From NCBI RefSeq assembly GCF_037935975.1, contig NZ_CP149817.1, positions 2,728,001 through 2,792,000 on the forward strand: a stretch of 64,000 nt of DNA. The letters run 5' to 3'. The translations under genes were made by a program, and so were the position numbers. The notes under the pieces were generated by a model that saw only the letters and a program-made list of their open reading frames with translations, had not been told where the DNA came from and made no database searches. Below are positions 1 to 9,094 of the stretch, piece after piece; the first letter of the stretch is position 1; each line of letters begins with the position of its first letter. The stretch is from Teredinibacter turnerae (GTDB taxonomy: Bacteria > Pseudomonadota > Gammaproteobacteria > Pseudomonadales > Cellvibrionaceae).

Positions 1-2070
1 AGGAGTATTACACCCCTACGCCAGAAGAATTAAAATTGATTGTCTCCGAAAAAAAGCCGATCTTGCGCTTCGGTTTCATTCTGAACCTGAAATTACTTCA
101 GCGGCTCGGGTACTTTGTACCCCTGGCTTCAGCGCCGCCAACCATCATGAAACACGTACTTGACGCCATAGGTATCAAACGGCCGATTACGCTTAAACAG
201 CTTAAAGACTACGACCGATCAGGTTCTCGATCTCGTCAGCAGCAACAATTGAGGGAATATCTCGGAATAAAGCCATTCGGCTTAAGTAACCAACCCTGGC
301 TCGCTCAAATTGCTGAAAATGCTTCAGCGACAAAGGAGATGCTCGCGGACATCATCAACGTGATGCTCGAGGAATTGGCGCATCACCATTACGAACTACC
401 CGGTTTTACAGTCCTCAAACGAATCGCTCGTGCGGCAAGAAATAAAGTCAATGAAGACTGTTTTCGTGAGATCGGCCTGAATCTCTCGCCGGAAGCGAAA
501 CAGAAAATTGATGAATTACTGAATCCTTCCGATGGCGCTTACAGTGCCTGGAATATTCTTAAACGTGAACCCAAAAAGCCGGGTAACAAAGAAGTGCGGA
601 GCTATCTTCAGCATGTTCATTGGCTCCAAACATTAGGTGAAACTCTCCCTGAAGTCGATGTTCCTGTGGTGAAATACCGACAGTTTGCGCTGGAGGCTCG
701 CGCGTTAACCGCCCCGGAAATGGCACGACTCAAAGTCAATAAACGCTACGCACTCGCCGTCATATTGATTCGCCAACAACACAGCAAAGCCTTGGATGAT
801 GTGGCAAACCTGTACATCAAGATGCTGCGAAGCATGGAAGCGGGTGCCCAGGGCGCATTGAACAAATACATCCTGGAGCACCAAAAACAAATTGATGCCC
901 TGATCTCAAAATTTCGCGACGTTCTTATCGCGTACGATCAAGACTCTGAACAATTAACCAAACTGCAATCGATTGGTACTGTCTTGGGAGATGATGCCAG
1001 CGCACTGATTGATCGCTGTAACCAGCACATCGCCTAAGCCGGGAACAATTACTACCCCTTTATGTTGAGCAATTACCGTCAGAAACGCGCTTTGCTGTTC
1101 AATTGTCTGGATATACTGGATTTGCAATCAACCTCCAGCGATACCAGCAGTACGTCACTGCTTATACTTCTAAAGAGCTTGCGCAGTACTCGATCCGAAT
1201 TTATCAGCGAAGAGACGCTTAATCAGCATTTGCCAGAGCCATTCGATACCCGTTGGTTCACCGAAAAATGGCGCAAGCTGATATTGTCGAACACGAAGAA
1301 TGATGCCGGAGAAACCGAAAGACGTTTCCATCGAAAATACCTCGAACTCTGGTTGTTGTTACACATCAAGCACGAGCTCTCATCGGGCGATCTGTTTATT
1401 CCCTTCAGCGCCGAATTTGATGACTATCGCGAGCAACTGGTCGATGATGAAACGCTGGATGAAGAATTAGACGAGTACAGCGAACAAGTAGAAATGCCAC
1501 TGAATGATGCGCATTTGTTTGTCACTAATTTAAAGCAGGAACTATCAGAGCGATCAAAACGGGTAGACGAGCGATTTCCATCTAATCTTCATGCCTCAAT
1601 CAAAGAGGGGAAACTGTCGATCAGTCCGATAAGAAGTGAACAACCGCTCGCCGAGCTGCAAAAACTCGATGCTCTGATTACGGAAAACCTTCCTGAAGTA
1701 AGCATCATTGACATCCTGACCGACACCGAAAAGTGGCTTGGCCTTCACAAACTATTTGGGCCGATGTCAGGGAATGAAACACGTATTGATGAACCGGAAA
1801 AGCGCTTCATTACCACATTATTTTGCTATGGCTGCAATCTCGGTCCTGTTCAAACGGCCAAGTCTGTGAAAAATATGAGCCGTAAACAGATCGCCTGGCT
1901 CAACCTTCGGCATGCCTCCGAAGATCGATTGGACAAAGCGATCACCCAAGTCGTCAACGCTTACAATAAATTTGATCTGCCTAAATACTGGGGCAGCGGC
2001 AAGCACGCTTCGGCGGATGGAACGATGTGGGATCTGTACGAACAGAACCTGTTAACGGAGTACCATATTT
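1..2070 (+). pseudogene. tnpA: Tn3-family transposase, broken (in-frame stop and 3' truncation)
   Basis: This is the remnant of a DDE transposase that cuts and joins transposon ends during replicative transposition. The reading frame is open from base 3, so the 5' end lies outside the window. It carries the DUF4158-type N-terminal region, including the stretch ILRFGFILNLKLLQRLGYF. A TAA stop at 1035-1037 interrupts it, and the same frame resumes at once (AGNNYYPFMLSNYRQKRALLF), so this is a single nonsense lesion. The second part carries conserved Tn3 DDE-domain sequence (FITTLFCYGCNLGPVQTAKSV, then GSGKHASADGT, with the first catalytic Asp in SADG). It ends abruptly after LLTEYHI at about 2070, where it joins the end of a coiled-coil gene on the other strand. 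The rest of the catalytic domain is missing, so it cannot be active. Confidence 0.9.
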
Positions 2071-2816
2071 GTCAGTTTATTTTTTTCGGATTTAAGCTCG
2101 GACCTGGTTGACTCCAAAGCCTGAGCCAATGCAGCGATTTCTTTTTCAATCCCGGATTTTTGGTCGCTAAGCATTTCTGCCCTATCTGTTAGCCGCGTTC
2201 TTTCGTCTTCAACCTTGCGTATCTTTTGCAACGAATTTTCCAATTCTCGTTTCAGGCTTTGGATTTCATTTGATTTCTGACTAACGATGTTTTGCAACTC
2301 TTTTCCGGACTGTGCATGCTTAAGCAGATCTTCTTGAAGGAGTTCATTCGCGTCTGTCAGAGCAGCAACCTTAGCTTGTGCCTGAGCTAATTGAACGCCA
2401 AGGGCCTCGACTTGGGCCTGCATTTGCTGTTTCGATTCTCTGAACTGATCACGTTCCTGCTGTCGATCTTCGGCGATGCTTTGTTGGTAGTGATCAAAAT
2501 GACTACGAATATCTCGGTCTTCTTGCTTGAGTTCGGCTACGGTGTCTTTTAGTTCGCTGGTACGTTTAATGGATTCATCCCGCTGAGATTCCGCTTTGAC
2601 TAAGGCAATTCGCGTTTCCTCCAATGACAGGCCTTGCTGCCGGTTTTCCGTTGTTTGCTCTATGCGGATATCAGCAGCACGCTGAAGTCGTTCATGCAAC
2701 GATTTCACAGCTTGAATCAGGTCGGCTGGCAGTCCATTGTGTTCGATCTCATCCACGCTGTTCGATCGCCAACGCTTTAGTAAAGGCGCGATGGTGCTTT
2801 TTACTACCAGTGCCAA
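2052..2816 (-). pseudogene. tnpT: TnpT-like coiled-coil resolution protein, copy 1 (3' truncated)
   Basis: The product is a highly charged, Gln/Glu/Lys-rich protein that is almost entirely coiled coil after about residue 40. It is divergent from a tyrosine recombinase gene, as tnpT is from tnpS in Tn4651-type transposons, where TnpT assists cointegrate resolution. Its end is not native: the last codons (NMVLR then stop) are read from the transposase remnant beyond the junction near 2070. The second copy nearby has a longer tail, so this copy has probably lost about 30 residues. The start is uncertain. An ATG at 2900 would overlap the recombinase gene; a TTG at 2816 would leave a short gap. 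The role comes from arrangement and composition. Confidence 0.6.
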
Positions 2817-2841
2817 GATATCTACCGGGCTGCCCTCTTCT

Positions 2842-3417
2842 ATGGAGTCGGAGACCCTTCGGAAATATCTCAGTGCTGCGACCTCTGAAAACACGCGCAA
2901 AGCCTACCGCTCTGCCATCACGCAGTTTGAGAAATGGGGCGGACGTCTGCCGACGGACCAACGCACCGTGATCAAATATTTACTGGCTAAAGCTCAGGTA
3001 TCCAGTGTCCGGACGCTGGATATACACCTCACAGCAATTAGTCAGTGGCACCGATATCAGGGGTTGGCCAATCCCGTGGATGAGCCGGTGGTGCGGAAGA
3101 CAATGGAAGGTATCCGTCGATCACACGGAAAACCCAAACGCAAGGCCAGGGCTTGCCGGCTCGAGCATATCGCACGGATGGTAAGCCATATTCAGCAGTC
3201 GCCTCCTTCCAATAATTGACTCAGGACCGCTTTTTCGGTCAATCAATCGCTGGAATCAGATAAAAGAGACGTCCCTGAACGCTGGCGCGATCAACGAACT
3301 TCTTAAAAATCTCGGAACGAATTGTGGTTTTGATTTTGTAGCGGATTTAAGCAGTCACAGTTTTCGCAGAGGCTTGTCGATTTCAGCTGCGAGGGAGCGG
3401 GTAGATTTCGAGGTCCG
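2842..3417 (+). pseudogene. tnpS: TnpS-like tyrosine recombinase, copy 1 (internal deletion)
   Basis: This is a remnant of the tyrosine recombinase that resolves Tn4651-type cointegrates. The ATG at 2842 begins MESETLRKYLSAATSENTRKAY, a core-binding (SAM-like) domain. The frame runs to a stop at 3217-3219. The C-terminal catalytic motifs continue from about 3218 in another frame (DSGPLFR, then LSSHSFRRGLSISAARERVDFE). Compared with the second copy, about 80 codons are missing at the joint, including the first catalytic Arg and the Lys. Similarity fades after DFE at about 3417, before the Trp/His and the Tyr nucleophile. The gene is therefore dead. Confidence 0.8.
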
Positions 3418-3488
3418 GCCGGTAAAAGCGTTGGATTTAGCCACTTCACCCCTAAAGCATTGAAACATATAGATATTTACTTTCCAGT

Positions 3489-3865
3489 CTATAACGATTC
3501 CTGAAGCTGTTTAAACTGCCCCTGGATCACCGCCTTTTCCTGAAGAATCACCTTATTCTCGTCGGTCAGAAATGCCACTTTATCCTGGGCGGTTTTCAGT
3601 TCTGCTTTGGTGGTCTCCAATGCGTGGGATAACACGGCCACTTGCTTTTCGATATCAGCTTTCTGAGTGGTGAGCACGGCCATGCTTTCCGCCAATTGAT
3701 CATTTTTATACTGGTATTCCCGGCAGCTTGTCACGGCTTCTTCATACTCGTGTTTTAGGTTCTGGATATCTTCTATCTTTCCCTTCAGGTCGCTATTTAG
3801 CGCCGCATTGGCCTGTTTTAATTCATCGGCATGTCGTTGTAACAGCGCATTGGAGTTATACAGCA
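3489..3865 (-). pseudogene. tnpT: TnpT-like coiled-coil protein, copy 2 (C-terminal part only)
   Basis: About 124 codons of coiled coil survive, from NALLQRHADELKQANAAL to GQFKQLQESL and a stop. The sequence resembles copy 1 (for example ALETTKAELK against ALESTRSELK) but carries a longer, probably native, C-terminus. The N-terminal part is missing. At about 3863-3869 the sequence passes straight into the middle of a recombinase gene on the opposite strand, so a deletion removed both N-termini and the intergenic resolution site. The frame stays open to 4415, but that stretch is antisense to the recombinase and not meaningful. Confidence 0.7.
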
Positions 3866-4572
3866 TTGCCAATCCTGTGGATGCTCCTATCGTACGAAAG
3901 ACGATGGAAGGGATACGCCGTTCACACGGATCACCCAAACGTAAAGCCAAGGCGCTCCGACTTGAACATATTGCGGACATGGTTGCCCACCTTAGGCAAT
4001 CGCCCAAGTCCAACAAGCAAGCCAGGGATCTTGCGCTAGTGTTAACCGGCTTTTTTGGTGCGTTTCGCCGAAGTGAGCTGGTAGGTATTGATATTGAGCA
4101 TTTAACCTGGGAGCCCGAGGGGTTAATCATATCGCTGCCACACTCCAAGACGGACCAGGAGTCCGCCGGTATGGTCCGGGCCCTCCCCTTTGGAAATGAA
4201 GCTGTATGCCCCGCAAGGGCGATTAAACATTGGGTGGAAAAGGCCCGTATAGAGTCTGGCCCCCTATTTCGCCCAATAAACCGCTGGGATACAGTCAGTG
4301 ACGCGCGTTTGGGTGCTGGAGCAATCAACGAGTTTTTAAAGCGTCTTGGCACGGAATGCGGGTTTGATTTCGTTCCAGATTTGAGTAGCCATAGTTTTCG
4401 TAGAGGCCTGTCCACCTCTGCAGCCAGGGAGCGAATCGATTTTGAGTTAATTAAGAAGCAAGGCGGTTGGAAAAGTGATTCAACTGTTTGGGGTTATATT
4501 GAAGAAGGGCAATTGCTCACGAATAACGCGTCCACTGTCTTGATGGAAAAACTTCAGTCTCATATGCAGTGA
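3866..4572 (+). pseudogene. tnpS: TnpS-like tyrosine recombinase, copy 2 (catalytic domain only)
   Basis: The complete catalytic domain of a phage-integrase-type tyrosine recombinase remains, from IANPVDAPIVRKTMEG to the stop. The motifs are in order: first Arg in FGAFRRSEL, Lys in HSKTDQE, HxxR in SHSFRRG, GGW, and the Tyr nucleophile in WGYIEEG. The N-terminal core-binding domain is missing. The preceding codons from 3808 are antisense tnpT sequence, so a start there would give a chimaeric N-terminus. Copy 1 (2842-3417) keeps what this copy lacks and lost what this one keeps, so neither copy is whole. Residual catalysis without the arm and core domain is unlikely. Confidence 0.8.
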
Positions 4573-4607
4573 AAATAAATTACAATTTTGGGTTTAATCA
4601 GACGGCG

Positions 4608-4823
4608 ATGGCTAACAAGATTAATCTTGAATCGTTAATAACCTGCCCGGAATGCGGTCATAAAAAACTCGAGACAATGCCCACCAATGCATGTCAATGG
4701 TTTTACGAGTGCGAGGCCTGCCATGCTCTGCTTCGGCCTAAGGCTGGTGATTGTTGTGTTTACTGCTTGTTCGGTTCAGTGCCCTGCCCGCCGGTCCAGA
4801 GTGATTCGTTATGCTGTAAATAG
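4608..4823 (+). CDS. GDCCVxC-domain small metal-binding-type protein
   Basis: A 71-residue protein with two CxxC/CxxxC-like clusters: TCPECGHKK near the start, then YECEACHALL, followed by GDCCVYCLFGSVPCPP. The last matches the family known as GDCCVxC-domain (seleno)proteins, in which one Cys is selenocysteine in some members; here all are Cys. The function is not established. Members often sit beside mercury or copper resistance genes, as here. The ATG at 4608 (MANKINLES) fits the usual family start better than the in-frame ATG at 4569. The gene is convergent with the sensor kinase that follows and sits just after the recombinase remnant. Confidence 0.75.
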   Translation: MANKINLESLITCPECGHKKLETMPTNACQWFYECEACHALLRPKAGDCCVYCLFGSVPCPPVQSDSLCCK

Positions 4824-4833
4824 TGGCAGTCGT

Positions 4834-6207
4834 TTACTTTTCAATAGTTACAACGAAGCGGGTACAGCCGGTATCGGATTCAACGTGAATCGACCACCCA
4901 TGGCTGCTTATAATCGATTTCGTAATGGCAAGCCCCAACCCAGCGCCCTCGCTATTCCGCTGCCTTGAGGGATCTACCCGGTAAAAACGGTCAAATAGTT
5001 TTTTAAGGTGTTCCGCTGGAATGGGCTCCCCAGGATTGCCGATTGAATAACGCTGTTCTTTCGAGGTTTCTTCAATGCTGACTGTGACCACGCAGCCGCT
5101 CGGCGTATGTCGAATGGCGTTGGAAATTAAATTCGACAGCGCACGGCGAATAAGCGATCGATCCCCCATTACCGGTTGCGAATCGCCTTCCAAAGACAAA
5201 GTAATATCAGCCTCTGAAGCCAGTGCATCAAAAAAATCGAACAGTTCTTTTGTTTCATCGGCCAGGTTTAGCGCTGTCTTTTCCAGCGTTATAAGATCAT
5301 TGTCGCTCTTGGCGAGCCAGAGCATATCGCTCACCATTTTTGCGAGTCGCTCCTGTTCTTCCAGGCTGGAATATAAAAGTTCTCGATATTCTTCGATGCT
5401 GCGTTCTTTACTGAGTACCACCTGTGTTTGCGTGATGATATTGGTCAGCGGTGTGCGTAGCTCGTGAGCAATATCCGATGAAAAGTGAGAAAGCCGAACA
5501 AAGCCTTCTTCTAATCGTTCGATCATATGATTAAACGATACCACCAGTTCTCTGAGTTCGCTGGGAACGGCTAAGGGGTTTAAGCGTAAATCGAGCCTGT
5601 TAGTTTTTACTTGCTGAATACTCAGCGACAAATTTCGAAGCGGAAGATGCCCCTGATAAATACCCAGCCATGCGGCGATAAGCGTAACACCGCCGGTTGC
5701 TAACAAAATAAGTAAAAGGCTACGTTTGAACGTGGCTAAAAATGATTTGTGGAAGGCCATGTCCAGCGCAATTACCGCTGAGTAATTTTTTGACGGTGTA
5801 CTTATTTCAACAATACTGCCACGAAAGACTTTATTTCCCTGCTCCCAGCTGAACACTTCACCAGTAGCAGGTTTTTCAAAAGCATTGTCCGGAGCGAACT
5901 TTAACTGATTGCTCTGATAAACAAACTCCCCCGTTTTTGTATTAACAAGAAAGTACACTCCGTGGTGCCCAACAACGGCATTTTGAAGTGCCTGGGTGGG
6001 AGCCACTCCGTTTACTTCTGCTTCGGTAAGCGTTGTTTGAATGGAGCGTTCAATAACCTCCAGCTCCTCTGTATCCTGCTCCATAAAATGGTGTTGAATA
6101 GCAGAAAGCACAAGGTGACCACTCAGCACCAGGCTAATGCCAATGGCCAGCATTACAAACAGTAATACGCGCAGGGTAAGAGATATCGGTTTTCGTTCAA
6201 CTGGCAT
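4834..6207 (-). CDS. cusS: Heavy-metal sensor histidine kinase, CusS type
   Basis: An inner-membrane kinase that senses periplasmic copper or silver and phosphorylates the response regulator encoded just upstream. Its 457 residues show TM1 (about 12-32), a periplasmic sensor region, TM2 (about 162-183), a HAMP linker, the H-box with His248 in [13 protein letters not shown], the N-box ([13 protein letters not shown]) and the G-box ([13 protein letters not shown]). Length and order match the CusS/CopS heavy-metal kinase family. The gene overlaps the regulator by 11 nt, so the two are co-translated. The ligand is inferred from the surrounding copper genes. Confidence 0.9.
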   Translation of the reverse strand: MPVERKPISLTLRVLLFVMLAIGISLVLSGHLVLSAIQHHFMEQDTEELEVIERSIQTTLTEAEVNGVAPTQALQNAVVGHHGVYFLVNTKTGEFVYQSNQLKFAPDNAFEKPATGEVFSWEQGNKVFRGSIVEISTPSKNYSAVIALDMAFHKSFLATFKRSLLLILLATGGVTLIAAWLGIYQGHLPLRNLSLSIQQVKTNRLDLRLNPLAVPSELRELVVSFNHMIERLEEGFVRLSHFSSDIAHELRTPLTNIITQTQVVLSKERSIEEYRELLYSSLEEQERLAKMVSDMLWLAKSDNDLITLEKTALNLADETKELFDFFDALASEADITLSLEGDSQPVMGDRSLIRRALSNLISNAIRHTPSGCVVTVSIEETSKEQRYSIGNPGEPIPAEHLKKLFDRFYRVDPSRQRNSEGAGLGLAITKSIISSHGWSIHVESDTGCTRFVVTIEK

Positions 6208-6886
6208 TGGGCGCTTCCTGTTCCAATTTGTAACCCATGCCGCGAATGGTGTGAATTAACTTAGGCGAAAAGTCGTCGTCGATCTTTTTGCGCAACCGGC
6301 GGATCGCCACATCGATAACATTGGTATCACTATCGAAATTCATATCCCATACCTGGGAGGCAATCAGGGAGCGTGGCAATACCTCGCCTTCGCGCCGCAC
6401 CAACAATTCCAGCAAGCAAAACTCTTTGGGGCTGAGGTTAATGGTTTGGCCTGCCCTCTGCGCGCGGTGCTTCCGCAGGTCCAAAACAAGGTCCGCGACC
6501 TGGAGTTGATCACTCACAATGGGAGCCGCTCCCCGGCGCAGCAGTGTGCGTACGCGCGCCAGCAGTTCAGAAAATGCAAAGGGTTTTACTAGGTAGTCAT
6601 CGGCCCCTAATTCAAGGCCTTTTACCCGGTCTTCAATACTGTCTTTTGCGGTTAAGAAAAGCACGGGCGTCTGCCGGTTAGCATCACGTAGTGACTGCAA
6701 AATGCGCCACCCATCCACATCCGGCAGCATCACATCGAGCAGGATAAGGTCATAGGCTTCTGTCATAGCCTGGTGATGGCCATCCAGTCCGTTGTTTGCC
6801 AGATCAGTTACAAAACCGGCTTCGGTAAGTCCTTGTTTTAGGTACTCCCCGGTTTTCTTCTCGTCTTCTACGACCAGCAGGCGCAC
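6197..6886 (-). CDS. cusR: Heavy-metal response regulator, CusR/CopR type
   Basis: An OmpR-family response regulator (229 aa) with a receiver domain at 1-115, phospho-acceptor Asp51 in [11 protein letters not shown] and the conserved Lys in [15 protein letters not shown]. The C-terminal winged helix ends [27 protein letters not shown] chose the GTG at 6886 because RLLVVEDE is the normal family start and a GGAGAG ribosome-binding site precedes it. The longer ATG frame at 6955 would run through the promoter palindrome. It most likely binds the palindrome at 6944-6979 and activates the divergent copper operon and its own gene. Confidence 0.9.
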   Translation of the reverse strand: MRLLVVEDEKKTGEYLKQGLTEAGFVTDLANNGLDGHHQAMTEAYDLILLDVMLPDVDGWRILQSLRDANRQTPVLFLTAKDSIEDRVKGLELGADDYLVKPFAFSELLARVRTLLRRGAAPIVSDQLQVADLVLDLRKHRAQRAGQTINLSPKEFCLLELLVRREGEVLPRSLIASQVWDMNFDSDTNVIDVAIRRLRKKIDDDFSPKLIHTIRGMGYKLEQEAPNAS

Positions 6887-6943
6887 GTTTTGTCTCTCCA
6901 AATGGATTTGCTGAAAGTATAGCCGTCTAAAAATTCGCCAACG

Positions 6944-6979
6944 TGACGCCAACATTACAAGTTTGTCATGTTGGCGTCA
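6944..6979. promoter_or_regulatory. Extended palindromic CusR/CopR-type box
   Basis: Two 17-nt arms that differ at one position are separated by GT. The centre reads ATTACAAGTTTGTCAT, very close to the known CusR box (ATGACAA-NN-TTGTCAT). The outer arms extend the symmetry to TGACGCCA on the left and TGGCGTCA on the right. It lies between the divergent cusRS pair and the copper operon that starts at 7049, the expected position for a phosphorylated CusR site controlling both. Confidence 0.85.
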
Positions 6980-7048
6980 TGCCCGAGACAGGCTGCGGTG
7001 AGTAAGCTGTTTTCATTGATTAGGTTTCGTTCTACGAGGATACCAAAG

Positions 7049-7384
7049 ATGAAAATAGCTCAACCAGTGTTGCTAACTATATTGCTGTCACTATCCGGCA
7101 TCACACTCGCCCATGAACAAGAGCATACTACTAACACAGCCGAACAACCCGACTGTAAAAAAATGGCCACTATGGACCACTCCAAAATGAAGATGGACGA
7201 CCCAGTGATGCAGGCAATGATGAAGCAGTGTGCTGAGGCCGCTAAAGGCAGCCACAATCATGCGCACCACGATTCAGAGATGAAGAATATGGATCATATG
7301 CATCACGACCATCAGAAGGTGATGGAGAGCAAAAGCGCTGAGAACACGAAGAAGTCTGACAAACACAGCGAGCACAACCACTAA
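7049..7384 (+). CDS. Periplasmic Met/His-rich copper-binding protein
   Basis: A 111-residue protein with a clear signal peptide (MKIAQPVLLTILLSLSGITLAH). The mature part is rich in Met, His and Asp (MATMDHSKMKMDDPVMQAMM; HNHAHHDSEMKNMDHMHHDH), a composition suited to Cu(I)/Ag(I) binding. No catalytic domain is visible. The ATG at 7049 follows a CGAGGA ribosome-binding site. It is the first gene of the operon downstream of the CusR-type box. A periplasmic metal buffer or chaperone role is inferred from composition and context. Confidence 0.75.
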   Translation: MKIAQPVLLTILLSLSGITLAHEQEHTTNTAEQPDCKKMATMDHSKMKMDDPVMQAMMKQCAEAAKGSHNHAHHDSEMKNMDHMHHDHQKVMESKSAENTKKSDKHSEHNH

Positions 7385-7399
7385 TCGGCGTCTCACAGG

Positions 7400-7972
7400 A
7401 TGAAACTACGGTTCGGATGGTTGTTCGCTGCTGCAGTATTGCTGATGATTGGCGGCTTTGCAGGCTGGTTCTATGGAGGGTTCTACCCCATAGGCGCAGA
7501 TGTGCCACACAACCGGCTTACCTATTCGGTCCTGGAGCTTGTGCGTGAACAGTCTGTTGCTCGCGCCGCTAGGCACGTGACGATTCCAGAGAATATGGAC
7601 AGCCCCGACCGACTATTAACTGGCGGCGCCGATTACAACGATATGTGTGCTCAGTGCCACTTAAAACCCGGGCGGTCGGCGAGTGATTTTTCTGTGGGGC
7701 TTTACCCTGCACCGCCCAACCTGGCGGTAAAACAGGGCGATATTGGTAGCCGGAACTACTCAGAAACAGAGGCGATAAAACGGCGGTTCTGGATTATCAA
7801 ACATGGCATTAAGGCCTCCGGGATGCCGGCCTGGAAGTACCACCATGACGACGAGCGTATTTGGAGCATGGTGGCGTTTATTGAACGTTTACCAGAGCTG
7901 TCAGCAGCGCAGTATCAAATACTGACGGCGAAAAACAACACCGCTGAACACTCATCAAACGAGCACCACTAG
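7400..7972 (+). CDS. Membrane-anchored class I cytochrome c
   Basis: A 190-residue protein with an uncleaved-looking N-terminal membrane segment (about 5-28) and one haem-binding motif C83-AQ-C86-H87. Met142 in SGMPAW is the likely axial ligand, so this is a mono-haem cytochrome c facing the periplasm. The tail is His-rich. It lies 15 nt after the Met/His-rich protein and 2 nt before the next gene. Its job in copper handling is not known; redox tuning of copper or electron transfer in the periplasm is plausible. Confidence 0.8.
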   Translation: MKLRFGWLFAAAVLLMIGGFAGWFYGGFYPIGADVPHNRLTYSVLELVREQSVARAARHVTIPENMDSPDRLLTGGADYNDMCAQCHLKPGRSASDFSVGLYPAPPNLAVKQGDIGSRNYSETEAIKRRFWIIKHGIKASGMPAWKYHHDDERIWSMVAFIERLPELSAAQYQILTAKNNTAEHSSNEHH

Positions 7973-7974
7973 AT

Positions 7975-8442
7975 ATGGACAGGCAGCGATATCAACAAAA
8001 CACAGTGCGGGGAGAATGGTCTGGCAGCCGTTTTTCTAGCCCTGTGTCACGCCTGTTGGTACTGCTGGCGCTAATGTTATACAGCTTCCAATCGCTGGGA
8101 GCCTTGCCTTGCCATACCCAGCCCAAAACCGAAAAGCAGCCTGTTGTTGATATGGCGGGCTGTCATAGCGCTGCCACTGCCGAGCACCTGGCAGCGGAAT
8201 ATTCGCAAACGCCACTAGCGTCTTCAGATCAAGCGACAGAAATCCATCCGGCGCTTGCGGACGCTGGCAACACCTGCTGTGACGACCAGTGCTCCATGAG
8301 CAGCTGTAACGCTAATACCACCGTGATAAGTCATTTGAGTCAGGTATTCTTAACCTGCGTTACTGAGCATGCATTCACCTATAGCCCCTACTTTTCCGCA
8401 GCACCCGAAAAGCTCCTTTATCGCCCCCCGATTTCCGCCTGA
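7975..8442 (+). CDS. Cys-rich exported protein of unknown function (CopL-like composition)
   Basis: A 155-residue protein with a hydrophobic segment at about 25-44 ending SLGALPC, likely a signal peptide. A Cys-rich region follows (CCDDQCSMSSCNA) and the tail ends YRPPISA, an ending seen in small exported proteins of metal-resistance loci. No enzymatic domain is recognised. The start is uncertain: this ATG gives a charged 24-residue extension before the hydrophobic segment. Metal binding is inferred from the cysteines and operon position. Confidence 0.55.
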   Translation: MDRQRYQQNTVRGEWSGSRFSSPVSRLLVLLALMLYSFQSLGALPCHTQPKTEKQPVVDMAGCHSAATAEHLAAEYSQTPLASSDQATEIHPALADAGNTCCDDQCSMSSCNANTTVISHLSQVFLTCVTEHAFTYSPYFSAAPEKLLYRPPISA

Positions 8443-8551
8443 TACAGGGTAGTTGCGCCTGTAAATCGGCGCATGTCCACAGAATTTAGTTTTATCCGTT
8501 AATAACGAATCCATCAGCGTATCGCGCTGGCAAACCATTTGAGGACACATA

Positions 8552-9094
8552 ATGAACATATTCATTAAAGGTTTTTTCACTTTATCTATCGTATTGCTGG
8601 CCGCTTGTTCAGGCGAAAGCACCAGTGACGAAACAGGCTCTACCGTAGCCAAAAACGAGACGGCCAACGCACCAATTCAAGCAAAGCCCCTTGAACTTAC
8701 TATTTTTAAGAGCCCCACCTGTGGCTGCTGCGGCAAGTGGATTGATCATGTGGAAAACAATGGTATTGAAACCAAAGTTCGTAATCACCAATCCATTGCG
8801 CCAGTTAAAAACCGGTTCCATATTCCGTCCAATTATCAATCCTGCCACACCAGCGTTAGCGAAGCGGGTTACTTCTTCGAGGGTCATATTCCCGCTAAAT
8901 ATATACAGGCTTTTCTTGCCAACCCACCTGAAGGTGCAGCCGGGTTAGCCGTACCAGGAATGCCTATGGGTTCCCCCGGTATGGAAGTTGGTGAGAAGTT
9001 TCAGCCCTACCAAATATTCTTACTGAAAAAAGACGGTTCAGTTGAAGTCTTTGCCGATGTAAACACGCTTGAGGAACAGTTTAATGACGCCTAA
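8552..9094 (+). CDS. DUF411 lipoprotein, probable copper-binding
   Basis: A 180-residue lipoprotein: the lipobox LLAAC gives Cys at about residue 19. The rest is the DUF411 family, with a thioredoxin-like opening and the motif FKSPTCGCCGKWIDHV, then NYQSCHTSV, EGHIPA and GLAVPGMPMGSPGME. DUF411 proteins recur in copper and silver resistance clusters and probably bind metal through the CGCC and Met/His residues. The start codon of the outer-membrane gene lies inside its last codons, so the two are coupled. A 109-nt gap separates it from the previous gene. Confidence 0.85.
   Translation: MNIFIKGFFTLSIVLLAACSGESTSDETGSTVAKNETANAPIQAKPLELTIFKSPTCGCCGKWIDHVENNGIETKVRNHQSIAPVKNRFHIPSNYQSCHTSVSEAGYFFEGHIPAKYIQAFLANPPEGAAGLAVPGMPMGSPGMEVGEKFQPYQIFLLKKDGSVEVFADVNTLEEQFNDA

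Noticed and set aside
3808-3865. In-frame start at 3808 for recombinase copy 2
   Set aside because: The first 19 codons are antisense reading of tnpT; the recombinase similarity only begins at IANPVDAP.
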